Virus record (IMG/VR): IMGVR_UViG_3300034418_013373
Span: 1 to 31,191 of that record
Origin: a virus
Length of the DNA stretch: 31,191 nt
Strand: one strand, 5' to 3'
Positions 15,178 to 23,253 of this stretch are shown here, piece by piece (within the stretch, counting starts at the first letter, position 1; each line of letters begins with the position of its first letter). The translations under genes were made by a program, and so were the position numbers. The notes under the pieces were generated by a model. That model worked only from the letters and a program-made list of their open reading frames with translations, made no database searches and was not told the origin of the DNA.

Positions 15178-15609
15178 ATGTCTCAATCAATAGGAACTTT
15201 CGATTTTAAAAAACTAAGTGTTATCTTCGGTGTGTCTCAAATTACAGGATTTGCTGAAGGTGATGCTGTTGAAATAGCTGAAGAAAATGACGCTTTTAAT
15301 TCAGTAGGTGGAGCTGATGGTTATGTTGATAGAGTTAAAAATAACTCTAACTTCTTAACTATTACTTTAAGGCTTCGTCAAACTTCTCCAACAAACCAGG
15401 TTCTTTCAGCTATTCATAATGCTGATCGTCTTGCAAGTGCTCCTCTTCCTATTTTAATTAAAGATAGATCAGGAAATACTTTAATTTCAGCAACTGCTGC
15501 CTGGATTGTTAAACATCCTACAACTTCATTTGGTAATGAAGCAAAAGAAAGGGAATGGATGATCAAGACTGGATCAACTTATGTTGTTAACTTAGGAGGA
15601 AATAATTAA
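15178..15609 (+). CDS. Tail tube protein, DUF3277 family
   Basis: The 143-residue inner tube subunit stacks inside the sheath. The N terminus, FDFKKLSVIFGVSQITGFAEGDAV, and GADGYVDRVKNNS (about 44-57) are characteristic of the DUF3277 (KPP10 ORF10-like) tube proteins, which have a single beta-barrel domain. Length and position between sheath and tail chaperone genes are standard. It is encoded 22 nt after the sheath stop and 2 nt before the next ATG. Confidence 0.88.
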   Translation: MSQSIGTFDFKKLSVIFGVSQITGFAEGDAVEIAEENDAFNSVGGADGYVDRVKNNSNFLTITLRLRQTSPTNQVLSAIHNADRLASAPLPILIKDRSGNTLISATAAWIVKHPTTSFGNEAKEREWMIKTGSTYVVNLGGNN

Positions 15610-15611
15610 TT

Positions 15612-16052
15612 ATGGCTATCAAAACAAAATCAGTTAAAATTGGCGAGCATGAAGTTACTATAATTCAATTTAATGCTTTAGAAGCTTTAAAACTAAGAAA
15701 AGAATTAGTTGAAAGTGTAAAAAGACAAGTTGGAAATGATGTATCTTTCGGCGAAGATTCAGGAGCTATTTTAAAAGCTGTTGCAGGTTTAGTCTATGAG
15801 ATTCCAGAAGATATGTTTTTAAAATTGTTTAAAAACTGTTCAGCTAATGGAATAGGCTTAGATAATTCTGACAATTTTAATACAGTTTTTTCTGATAATT
15901 TAGATGGCCCTATAGAACTTGCTATGGAGGTGCTAGATATGAATGGTTTTTTTTCACTAAATATAGTTTCAATATTAGTAAAGAAGATTCCGATGCTAGC
16001 TCCAATGGAGGAAGGGTTAAAACAGTTCTTGAAAGACGCAAAGAAGGGTTAG
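15612..16052 (+). CDS. Tail assembly chaperone, short (G-like) form
   Basis: This 146-residue protein lies between tube and tape measure genes, where phages encode chaperones that coat the tape measure during tail assembly. It has an N-terminal KSVKIGEHEVTIIQFNALEALKL segment, as in other phage tail chaperones, and a helical remainder. At codons 112-114 the sequence GGT TTT TTT TCA contains the heptamer T TTT TTT (15947-15953). A -1 slip there opens a frame that runs to 16258. The short protein is the default product, ending at TAG 16050-16052. Confidence 0.85.
   Translation: MAIKTKSVKIGEHEVTIIQFNALEALKLRKELVESVKRQVGNDVSFGEDSGAILKAVAGLVYEIPEDMFLKLFKNCSANGIGLDNSDNFNTVFSDNLDGPIELAMEVLDMNGFFSLNIVSILVKKIPMLAPMEEGLKQFLKDAKKG
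15947..15979 (+). promoter_or_regulatory. Programmed -1 frameshift site
   Basis: The slippery heptamer T TTT TTT (15947-15953) is in the correct phase of the chaperone frame (GGT TTT TTT TCA). A weak AT-rich hairpin follows 2 nt later: ACTAAATAT (15956-15964) can pair with ATATTAGT (15972-15979) with one bulged A. This is closer and weaker than typical stimulators, so its role is uncertain. Confidence 0.75.
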
Positions 16053-16258
16053 TAAAAAAATTAGACTCAGATATTTTAGATGAGTTATTTATTTGGAGAC
16101 TTGTTGTTGATAAAGTAATTAGTTATTCTGAAATTGAAAGTTTAAATTTTATTGACGCTTTAAAGTTAAATGCAATCTTAGATTTTAGGAAAGCATGCGA
16201 ACAACTTGAGCAGGATGATTTAAATACTAATACAGAAAACAATGGCAACAAGTCTTAA
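15953..16258 (+). CDS. Frameshift extension of the tail chaperone (T-like part)
   Basis: After a -1 slip the frame continues TTC ACT AAA... and encodes 101 residues to TAA 16256-16258. This gives a 215-residue fusion of codons 1-114 plus the extension. The extension is charged and helical, with LDSDILDELFIWRLVVDKVISY and LKLNAILDFRKACEQLEQDD resembling the small C-terminal domains of phage GT-type chaperones. It has no start codon or intergenic space of its own, fills the otherwise unexplained 190 bp before the tape measure gene, and overlaps that gene's start by 17 nt. Confidence 0.8.
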   Translation, partial: FTKYSFNISKEDSDASSNGGRVKTVLERRKEGLVKKLDSDILDELFIWRLVVDKVISYSEIESLNFIDALKLNAILDFRKACEQLEQDDLNTNTENNGNKS

Positions 16259-17684
16259 AGAATTAATAGTTACTTTTCAAGCGAATGCTAAGCCAGTATT
16301 AAACGCTTTAAATCAAGTAGACTCAAAATTAAAACAAACAAGTAGAAGCTTAAGAGCTACAGGCGAATCATTTAGCAGAATGGGGCGTGAATTAGGTTTA
16401 GTAGTTTCTTTGCCTCTTGCTGCTATGGGTGCAGCTTCTATTAAGGCTGCTGCTGATGTTCAAAGTTTAGAAGCTTCATTAACTTCAATCCTAGCTAAAT
16501 TTAATAAAGAAGGAAATATAGATGATGCTATAGCTAGCGAGATGCAATTCTTAAAAGAAACTGCTGAAGAATTAGGCGTATCTCTTCAATCTATTCAAAA
16601 ACCTTACGTTCAATATTTAGCCTCTTCAAAAGATAGTTTAGAAGTTACTAGAAAAACTGCAAAAAGTTTTTTAGGCCTTTCAACTGCTTTAGGTTTACCT
16701 GCTGCTCAAACCCAATTAATTATTAAAGCCTTACAACAAATGCAGTCAAAAGGAACTGTAATGGCTGAAGAATTAAGATTGCAGTTAGGCGATAGTGTTC
16801 CAGGTGCTGTTGATTTATTTGCTGAAGCGATGGGTGTAGGAACAAAAGAATTTTTAAAATTAATGGAACAAGGTAAAGTTTCATCAAAAGTTCTTCAAGA
16901 TGTTGCTGCAGTAATTGATAAAAAATATGGGGCTGCAATTCAAAAAGGATCAAGAAATATTAGAGCAAGTACAAACAGAATTTCAAATGCCTTCTTTTTA
17001 CTTAGAGTAAATGTAGGTAGAGGATTGGATGAGACTTTTAAAGTTAATGAGAAAATGGCAGCTTTTGCCGAATGGTTAACTAAAGTTGCTAATAATTTTG
17101 CCAGGTTAGATGCTAAAGGTAAAAAAGTTATTTTAACTATAGGTTTATTTTTAGCTATAGCCGGTCCTTTATTATTAGCAATAGGTGCAATAGCAAGAAT
17201 ATTAAGTCTTGCTGTTCTAGGATTTAATTTATTAGTTAAGCCTATTGTTTTATTGGTCGGTTTTCTTCCAAAAATAATTGCTGCATTTAGAGTTTTAGGT
17301 GTTGTAATGGCAGCAAATCCAATAGGAGCTTTTATTACTGCAACTTCATTAATAATTATTTATTGGAAAGAAATTGTAGGTTTATTTGAAAAAGCTTTTT
17401 CTTGGTTATCAAAAATGAATTTAAGCGGTGTTTGGAGTAAGTTTAAAGATTTTACAGGATTAGGCGGAGAAGATACTGTTGTAACAAATGCTCAAACTGC
17501 TGTTGCTTCAGGTCCACAATCAACCCCTGCTAATTTTAATAATCAAAGAACAGTTAATAACAGTTTGACAGTCAATGTTCCACCTGGAATGGGTGCAAGT
17601 GATGCTTTAGGCTTAAAAAATGCAGTTAAGCAAGCATTACAAGAAGAAAATAGACAGTCATATATTGAATTAGGAGCACAATGA
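16242..17684 (+). CDS. Tape measure protein
   Basis: At 480 residues this is short for the family, implying a short contractile tail, perhaps around 70 nm by the usual ~0.15 nm per residue rule. The N-terminal ~270 residues are helical with the tape-measure-domain motif LRLQLGDSVPGAVDLFAEAM at about 178-197, followed by GVGTKEFLKLMEQGKV. Residues about 296-378 are a long hydrophobic stretch with several potential membrane helices that could form the DNA channel in the host inner membrane. The C terminus is Asn/Ser/Gln-rich. It begins inside the frameshift extension of the chaperone gene. Confidence 0.88.
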   Translation: MATSLKELIVTFQANAKPVLNALNQVDSKLKQTSRSLRATGESFSRMGRELGLVVSLPLAAMGAASIKAAADVQSLEASLTSILAKFNKEGNIDDAIASEMQFLKETAEELGVSLQSIQKPYVQYLASSKDSLEVTRKTAKSFLGLSTALGLPAAQTQLIIKALQQMQSKGTVMAEELRLQLGDSVPGAVDLFAEAMGVGTKEFLKLMEQGKVSSKVLQDVAAVIDKKYGAAIQKGSRNIRASTNRISNAFFLLRVNVGRGLDETFKVNEKMAAFAEWLTKVANNFARLDAKGKKVILTIGLFLAIAGPLLLAIGAIARILSLAVLGFNLLVKPIVLLVGFLPKIIAAFRVLGVVMAANPIGAFITATSLIIIYWKEIVGLFEKAFSWLSKMNLSGVWSKFKDFTGLGGEDTVVTNAQTAVASGPQSTPANFNNQRTVNNSLTVNVPPGMGASDALGLKNAVKQALQEENRQSYIELGAQ

Positions 17685-18277
17685 GTTTTTTTAGCGAAGC
17701 AGCGTCAATAATATTTAAACAACCATTTACTCAAAAACTAGGTAAACTAGAAGTAGATATTGTTTCATCAAGGAATATTACTGAAAAAGTATCTATTAGT
17801 AATAATCCAATTGAAGGCGGATTTAATACTGATAATGCTAAAGATGAACCTACTGAAATTTCTGTCAGTGGAATAATCAGTAAATTTTCATTAAAAAATT
17901 CTAAAATAACTCAAGTAACAACTTTACTTTCTGGAAGTATACCTAATAGATTAAAAGATGCTCATGATGAATTATATAGAATAAAAAATGAAAAAGAGCC
18001 TATAACTCTTGTGATGAAATACAAAAGTTATTCTAATATGCTTTTATCAAGTTTGAATTTTCCAGATGAAGCTAATAGCGGAGAAACTTTAAGATTTACA
18101 GCTGTTTTTAAAGAAATTAGAATAGTTGAAAGCCAATTAGTTAGTTTGGATAATTCAAGAATAAAAACTGATAGTGCTAAAAAGAAAAGTAGTTTTGGTA
18201 GACAAACAGGAACAGAAAAAGCTTTTGAGCCTAAGTCTACTATAAGTTTAGGGCAATTTGTTAAATCATTATTTTAA
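17681..18277 (+). CDS. Dit-like baseplate hub protein
   Basis: This 198-residue protein connects tail tube to baseplate. GKLEVDIVSSRNITEKVSISNNPIEGG (about 21-47) followed by PTEISVSGIIS is the recurring N-terminal beta-domain pattern of Dit-like hub proteins in sheath-tailed phages of the KPP10 type. A RIKNEKEPITLVMKYKSYSNMLL segment follows. The C-terminal ~50 residues are basic and probably disordered. The start overlaps the tape measure stop by 4 nt and has a Shine-Dalgarno-like TTAGGAGCACA-ATG, one of few in the window. Confidence 0.75.
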   Translation: MSFFSEAASIIFKQPFTQKLGKLEVDIVSSRNITEKVSISNNPIEGGFNTDNAKDEPTEISVSGIISKFSLKNSKITQVTTLLSGSIPNRLKDAHDELYRIKNEKEPITLVMKYKSYSNMLLSSLNFPDEANSGETLRFTAVFKEIRIVESQLVSLDNSRIKTDSAKKKSSFGRQTGTEKAFEPKSTISLGQFVKSLF

Positions 18278-18282
18278 ATATT

Positions 18283-18612
18283 ATGGCTATAATAATACCT
18301 ATAAAAGACAATCCTAATCATACTATTACAATTGAATTAGAATCGGTAATTTATAAATTAGGTTTTGTTTATAATACTGAAGGAGCTTTTTGGTCAATGA
18401 CAATATGGGATGAAGATGATAATTTATTACTTTCAGGAATAAAAATTGTTGCCAATTATCCTTTGCTTTTTTCTCATAAAAATAATTCATTGCCAACTGG
18501 AGATTTTTATTGTGAAATAGCTGATACTCAAGCTTCAATAAATAGAAATAGTTTTTTATCAGGCGAAGCTAAATTATTATATTTAACTTTAGAAGAGGTG
18601 CAATCAATATAA
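18283..18612 (+). CDS. Baseplate plug protein (DUF6983-like)
   Basis: This 109-residue all-beta protein follows the Dit-like gene. It begins IIPIKDNPNHTITIELES, then VYNTEGAFWSMTIWDEDDNLLLSGI (about 27-51), and ends LLYLTLEEV. This order of strands and the central W-M-T-I pattern is that of the baseplate plug family, which closes the tube at the baseplate before infection. The gene ends 2 nt before the next ATG (TAATTATG). Confidence 0.75.
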   Translation: MAIIIPIKDNPNHTITIELESVIYKLGFVYNTEGAFWSMTIWDEDDNLLLSGIKIVANYPLLFSHKNNSLPTGDFYCEIADTQASINRNSFLSGEAKLLYLTLEEVQSI

Positions 18613-18614
18613 TT

Positions 18615-19463
18615 ATGGGAAGATTATTTAACCGTCAAGCACAAATTTTAATAGGTAAGATAGGCTCAGTAGGCAAATTGCTTGATGGTGTAAGAGTTTC
18701 TTTTGATATTGATATGGATGATAACAAAGAAACTAATACGGGAAAAATTAATATTTATAATTTATCAGATGAAACTATAGGTTTACTTGAAGAAAAAGAT
18801 ACGTCTATTATTTTAAAAATAGGTTATGATAATGAAGAGTTAAGCACTTTATTTATAGGTAATGTTGTTTCTTATGAGCATGATTTTAATGAAAATGATG
18901 TTGTTACTAAAATAACTTGCAAAGATGGTTATATTCCTTTAACTCAAAAGAAATTATCTTTATCTTTTATTGAAAATTCAAATACTAAACAAATTATTGA
19001 TAAAATTGTAGGTGATTTAAATTTAGCTAAAGCTGATTACTCTACTCTTCCTAATTATGTTTATAAACAAGGTTTTTCTTTTGTAGGAAGCCCCGGAACA
19101 GTTTTAGATACAGTAGTTAAAAGAATAGGATATGAATGGACAATTGCAAATAATGTTTTAATTATTAGTAAACCTAATGAGTCTAATACTCAAACTATAG
19201 CTCAATTTATATCACCTGGAACAGGATTAATAGATAAGCCTAAAAGATTTAAAGAAAAAAAGGTTAAAACTAAAAGTGAAAATAATAAATTAATTGATGG
19301 TTGGATTATAACCTCTTTAATTATACCTTCAGTTCAACCAAAAGTTTTAATTAAAGTTCAAAGTGATTCTGTTGATGGAACTTTTTATGTGAAAAGTACA
19401 AAATTTACAGGTGATACTCATGAGGGTCCCTGGTTATGCACAATTAAAGCTATAGAAAAATGA
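18615..19463 (+). CDS. Baseplate hub protein (gpD/gp27-like)
   Basis: This 282-residue hub component probably forms the trimeric ring that carries the spike. RVSFDIDMDDNKETNTGKINIYNLSD (about 27-52) and ILKIGYDNEELSTLFIGNVVSYEHDF are the typical first barrel of this family. The middle (FIENSNTKQIIDKIVGDL) resembles the linker helices, and GYEWTIANNVLIIS with RFKEKKVKTKS fits the second barrel. It is followed with a 4-nt overlap by the spike gene, matching the hub-spike pair in Mu-like and KPP10-like phages. Confidence 0.78.
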   Translation: MGRLFNRQAQILIGKIGSVGKLLDGVRVSFDIDMDDNKETNTGKINIYNLSDETIGLLEEKDTSIILKIGYDNEELSTLFIGNVVSYEHDFNENDVVTKITCKDGYIPLTQKKLSLSFIENSNTKQIIDKIVGDLNLAKADYSTLPNYVYKQGFSFVGSPGTVLDTVVKRIGYEWTIANNVLIISKPNESNTQTIAQFISPGTGLIDKPKRFKEKKVKTKSENNKLIDGWIITSLIIPSVQPKVLIKVQSDSVDGTFYVKSTKFTGDTHEGPWLCTIKAIEK

Positions 19464-20140
19464 ATACAATAGAACTATTAAACATTGTTATGGCTAATCG
19501 AATTGCAGATATGCATATTTGTATGCCAGGTAAAATAACTGAATATGATTATACAAAACAAAGAGCTAAGGTTCAACCGGCTTTAAATCAAACATATAAT
19601 GATGGTGAAGAAATAGTTTTACCAATTATTCATAATGTTCCGGTAATTCATCCTGCAGCAGGCGGGGCTTCTATTACTTTTCCCGTAAATGTAGGTGATA
19701 ATGTTTTATTAGTTTTTTCTGAAAGAAGCTTAGAAGAATGGTTAAATGTAGGTGATAAAGTAACTCCTGATGATCCTAGACAAAATAATTTAACTGATGC
19801 GGTTGCTCATTTAGGTTTAAATCCTTTTTCAACAACTTCACCGGCTGCTAATAATACAGATTTATTAATAAAATATGATGGATCAGAAGTTAAATTAAAA
19901 CCTTCAGGGATTATTGATATTAATGCAACAGAAGCTAATATAACAACTCCTAATTTAAATATTACAGGTGATGTTGATATTACCGGAGATGTTACTATTT
20001 CTGGTAAAGTAACCGCAGCAAATGTTGAAGCGACAGCTGAATTAAAAGGAGCTACAGCTTTAATTGGTGGAAAAGATTTTGCTACTCATACTCATTCTGG
20101 TGTAACTTCTGGGCCGAGTAATACTGGACCCGTAACTTAA
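19460..20140 (+). CDS. Baseplate spike, Gp138/gp45-like membrane-puncturing protein
   Basis: The 226-residue protein has an N-terminal OB-like domain (about 18-100; GKITEYDYTKQRAKVQPAL, then LPIIHNVPVIHP and FPVNVGDNVLLVFSERSLEEWL), as in Gp138/Mu gp45-type spikes. Residues about 130-200 are a repetitive beta-helix (INATEANITTPNLNITGDVD and DITGDVTISGKVTAANVEA). The C-terminal tip has ATHTHSG with H210 and H212, the H-x-H motif that coordinates a metal ion at the spike apex. It pierces the outer membrane during contraction. Confidence 0.9.
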   Translation: MNTIELLNIVMANRIADMHICMPGKITEYDYTKQRAKVQPALNQTYNDGEEIVLPIIHNVPVIHPAAGGASITFPVNVGDNVLLVFSERSLEEWLNVGDKVTPDDPRQNNLTDAVAHLGLNPFSTTSPAANNTDLLIKYDGSEVKLKPSGIIDINATEANITTPNLNITGDVDITGDVTISGKVTAANVEATAELKGATALIGGKDFATHTHSGVTSGPSNTGPVT

Positions 20141-20154
20141 AATAGAATAAAATT

Positions 20155-20526
20155 ATGACAACATTAGCAATAAATTCAGATAATGATTTATATTTTACAG
20201 ATAGAAGATTAACTATTATATCTGGTTCTAATACTGATGAAGAAATTTTACAAAGAATTAAAATAAGACTTAGATTCTTTAAAGATGAGTGGTATTTGAA
20301 TTCGGATCATGGTTTACCTTACTTTGAAGATATATTAGGAACTAAAAATGTTGATATAAATGGGGTTGAAAGTTTATTTAGAGAACAGATTTTAGATGTT
20401 GAAGGAGTGAGGGAAATAACAGAATCAGCAATAGATTATGATGGAACTACTAGGAAGCTCTCATATTCTTTTAGTGCTGTTTCAATTAACAATACAGTAA
20501 TAACCGAAGATTTGGTTGTACTTTAA
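20155..20526 (+). CDS. Baseplate wedge protein, gp25/GpW-like
   Basis: This 123-residue protein has the gp25-like pattern: ILQRIKIRLRFFKDEWYLNSDHGLPYFEDILG at about 32-63 contains the characteristic helix, the EWYLNSDHGLPY segment and a LG turn, followed by LFREQILDVEGVREI. It nucleates sheath assembly on the baseplate wedge. The gene order spike, gp25, J-like is conserved in contractile systems. Confidence 0.88.
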   Translation: MTTLAINSDNDLYFTDRRLTIISGSNTDEEILQRIKIRLRFFKDEWYLNSDHGLPYFEDILGTKNVDINGVESLFREQILDVEGVREITESAIDYDGTTRKLSYSFSAVSINNTVITEDLVVL

Positions 20527-20554
20527 AGAAATTTTATTTAAAATTTAATTTCTT
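20526..20554. repeat. AT-rich inverted repeat between wedge genes
   Basis: AAGAAATT (20526-20533) and AATTTCTT (20547-20554) can pair. An alternative inner stem uses AAATTTT (20529-20535) and AAAATTT (20540-20546). It lies in a 56-bp gap, longer than the neighbouring spacers. There is no T-run, so it is not a clear terminator; it could be an mRNA processing or stability element. Confidence 0.35.
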
Positions 20555-20582
20555 ATGTAATAAACAAAAATTATTATAAACT

Positions 20583-22028
20583 ATGACATTTGGAGTAACT
20601 TCTACAGGTTTTAATAGAAAGACAAATGAAGATATAATATCAGATTTAGAAACTGCATGGAAAAATGAATTCGGACAAGATTCAGATTTGAGTGAAGATT
20701 CACCTAACTCAATTATTATTGGATTAATTGGTGGAATGAGTGATTCATTATGGCAAGTTGCAGAAGATACTTATAATTCATTAAATGTAAATACTGCAGA
20801 GGATGTTTCATTAGATAATGCTTCTTCTTTAACTGGAACAGAAAGAAAAGGCGCTTCAGCTTCAACTGCCAATGTAAGTTTCAGAGGAGATAATGCAACT
20901 TCAATTCCTACAAATACTCAAGTAAAACAATCTTCAACAGGATTAATTTTAAAAACTTTAACTGATGAATTTATAGCTCAAGGATCTACAAACTGGATTC
21001 AAATTACAGTTACAACAATTACAGATAATGCCACATATAGATTTTATATTAACGGTAATACTTATTCTTATGTTGCAGATGCGACAGCAACGGCTGATGA
21101 AATTGTTGCAGGATTAAAAGCTGTTGTAGAATCAGCAGCAATCGGCTTAAGTATAACTGATGAAGGAAGCGGTTTAATGACTATTGAGGCTGATGATAAA
21201 AATGATATTTATGATATTACAGCAGATTCTAAAATGACTGTTGGTAAAGTTCAAAGTGTAATAGGTGTAGTTGCTTTAGAAATAGGAACAAATGAAATTG
21301 CAGCAAATACTATTGATGAAATTTCGACAGCTATTTCAGGGTTAGATTCTGTAAGAAATTATTTTGCAGGTGAAACTGGAAGAGAAATTGAGTCTAATCA
21401 AGAATTAAGATTAAGAAGAAAACAAGATATAGCCGTTTCAGGATTTAACTTTACTGATGCTATAAGAGCAAAAATTTTAGATGAAGTTGTAGGGGTAAGT
21501 TATTGTAGAGTTTATGAAAATGATACTCTTGCTATTGATTCTGATGGTATTGAACCAAAATCTTATGAGGCTATAGTCGAGGGAGGATCTAATACTGATA
21601 TTGCTGAAAAATTATCTAAACTTAAAACTGCAGGTTTGCCTTCTGATGGTGATATAACTGTTGAAGTAACAAATGACCAAGGTATTCCTAATAATATAAA
21701 GTTTTCAAGACCTACAAATAATTATTTATGGATTGATGTTGTAATTGATTCATATAATACTGAAGAGACTTTTCCAGTTGATGGTGAAGCAGCAATTAAA
21801 GCAGCTTTATTAGAATTTGCTGAAGATGAATTTAATATAGGTGATATTATTGTTACTCAAAAATTTAATACTCCTGTCTATTCAATACCTGGAATCGGAT
21901 CAGTAACAATAACTATAGCCTCTACAGGAACGCCTGGGGGAACTCCTAGTTATTCAGCAGCTAATATTAATTTATCAATTAGGGAAAAACCTAATTTTGA
22001 TTTAAGTAGAATGACTGTAACATTATAA
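20583..22028 (+). CDS. Baseplate J-like wedge protein with inserted domain
   Basis: This 481-residue baseplate wedge protein is of the Mu gp47/P2 J/T4 gp6 type. The start FGVTSTGFNRKTNEDIISDLETAWKNEFG and DLSEDSPNSIIIGLIG are the family's N-terminal signature. GRESNQE-like ETGREIESNQELRLRRKQ (about 264-281) and SYCRVYENDT fit the central J domain, and the IGSVTITIA segment the C-terminal part. Residues about 138-226 are an extra beta-alpha-beta domain (NATYRFYINGNTYSYVADAT, helix EIVAGLKAVVES, then LMTIEADD), comparable to the insert in the cement protein at 9772-10533. Confidence 0.88.
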   Translation: MTFGVTSTGFNRKTNEDIISDLETAWKNEFGQDSDLSEDSPNSIIIGLIGGMSDSLWQVAEDTYNSLNVNTAEDVSLDNASSLTGTERKGASASTANVSFRGDNATSIPTNTQVKQSSTGLILKTLTDEFIAQGSTNWIQITVTTITDNATYRFYINGNTYSYVADATATADEIVAGLKAVVESAAIGLSITDEGSGLMTIEADDKNDIYDITADSKMTVGKVQSVIGVVALEIGTNEIAANTIDEISTAISGLDSVRNYFAGETGREIESNQELRLRRKQDIAVSGFNFTDAIRAKILDEVVGVSYCRVYENDTLAIDSDGIEPKSYEAIVEGGSNTDIAEKLSKLKTAGLPSDGDITVEVTNDQGIPNNIKFSRPTNNYLWIDVVIDSYNTEETFPVDGEAAIKAALLEFAEDEFNIGDIIVTQKFNTPVYSIPGIGSVTITIASTGTPGGTPSYSAANINLSIREKPNFDLSRMTVTL

Positions 22029-22030
22029 TT

Positions 22031-22789
22031 ATGAGCATTTACGATACTATAAAATTATTAAACATTGAGCAATTTAAAGATGCTCCTAACTTCAATAAAG
22101 TATTGCAGGTTGCAGCTACTACTTTTGATGAATTAAATACTGTATTTGAAGATTTAAAAATTTTATTAAGTATTTCAACTCAAGTAGGAACTCAATTAGA
22201 TTTAATAGGTGATATTGTTGTTGAAAAAAGAGAAGCAAGAAGCGATGAAGATTATAGAAAAGCTTTAATATTAAAAATATTTAAAAATACTTCTAGGGGT
22301 TTTGTTGATGATGTAGTTGAAATTTTAACAGTAATTACAGATGCAACAAAAGTTGTTTATTCTGATAATCCACCGGCAGCATATACAATATTTACAAACG
22401 GACCTACACTGCCTGCAAATATTCATTCTGTAATGGATAAATTATCAGCAGCGGGAGTTGCTGTTTTAATATATGCTTCCCCTGGTGATGTTCCTTTTAT
22501 TGCAACCGAAGTTGCTACAACCGCCGCTAATTTGCAAGATGATTTAGGTAATAATCTTGTAGATGATGCAGGCTCTCAATTTGTAGCTAACTATGAAGGA
22601 AGCGGTTTAGATGATAGATTGCAAGAAATATTTGGAGGTAGAGAGCTTGGAGTTGTAGAAACTTTTAATTTAACTACTGATACTGGTGATACTATAGTTA
22701 CTGATACAGGAGCAATTTTAGGAGCTTATGATGAAGATCAAACAATTTTAGATAGCGGCTTAGCCGTTTTAGCTTATCAACGACAATAA
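22031..22789 (+). CDS. Baseplate / tail protein, DUF2612-like
   Basis: This 252-residue protein occupies the gpI position after J. Residues about 1-140 follow the DUF2612 pattern: a helical N terminus, SISTQVGTQLDLIGDIVVEKREARSDEDYRKAL (about 48-80) and NTSRGFVDDVVEILTVIT. It probably links the wedge to fibres. The C-terminal ~100 residues are acidic and repetitive (LQDDLGNNLVDDAGSQFV, DTGDTIVTDTGAIL, DEDQTILDSGLAVL), a likely fibre-docking extension. It begins 2 nt after the previous stop (TAATTATG). Confidence 0.78.
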   Translation: MSIYDTIKLLNIEQFKDAPNFNKVLQVAATTFDELNTVFEDLKILLSISTQVGTQLDLIGDIVVEKREARSDEDYRKALILKIFKNTSRGFVDDVVEILTVITDATKVVYSDNPPAAYTIFTNGPTLPANIHSVMDKLSAAGVAVLIYASPGDVPFIATEVATTAANLQDDLGNNLVDDAGSQFVANYEGSGLDDRLQEIFGGRELGVVETFNLTTDTGDTIVTDTGAILGAYDEDQTILDSGLAVLAYQRQ

Positions 22790-22798
22790 ATATTAATT

Positions 22799-23251
22799 AT
22801 GGCAACAAAACCAATTATAACAATAGAATGGGCTACTGATGATGCAGTAGAAACTAGACAAGGTGGAAGTAATAAATTAGAACCCACTGATGAATTAAAA
22901 TTAAATGGTAGTTTAGATGGAAATTATGCATTAAATCATTTAAATTTTATGTTTAATGTTTTAGGATTATGGAGTCAGTTTACAAATGATATGGTTGAAG
23001 CAACAACCGGCCTTGGAACTGGTTTAACTAAAGACGAACATTTTTCTATGATTCTTGCATTTGATACAACAAATTTAGATGATTATGTTTTAGGTTTTGC
23101 TTATAAACCAACATCTTCAGCAGGAACTACAAAAATAATTAGTAATAATACTTTGACTTTTGGAACGCCAGATGCAAATGGGGATATTCCTATTTCAGGC
23201 GCTACAGCAGCAAATATTAGAGCTTTTAGTATAAACTTTAAAAATAGTTAA
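22799..23251 (+). CDS. Putative tail fibre-associated protein
   Basis: This 150-residue protein is encoded between the baseplate I-like gene and the tail fibre gene. It has Gly/Asn/Thr-rich beta segments and a central helix (LNHLNFMFNVLGLWSQFTNDMVE, about 42-64) that could mediate trimerisation. No firm family is recognised. Position suggests a fibre adaptor or short fibre. Its start (AATTATG) and spacing match the other tail genes. Confidence 0.55.
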   Translation: MATKPIITIEWATDDAVETRQGGSNKLEPTDELKLNGSLDGNYALNHLNFMFNVLGLWSQFTNDMVEATTGLGTGLTKDEHFSMILAFDTTNLDDYVLGFAYKPTSSAGTTKIISNNTLTFGTPDANGDIPISGATAANIRAFSINFKNS

Positions 23252-23253
23252 TT

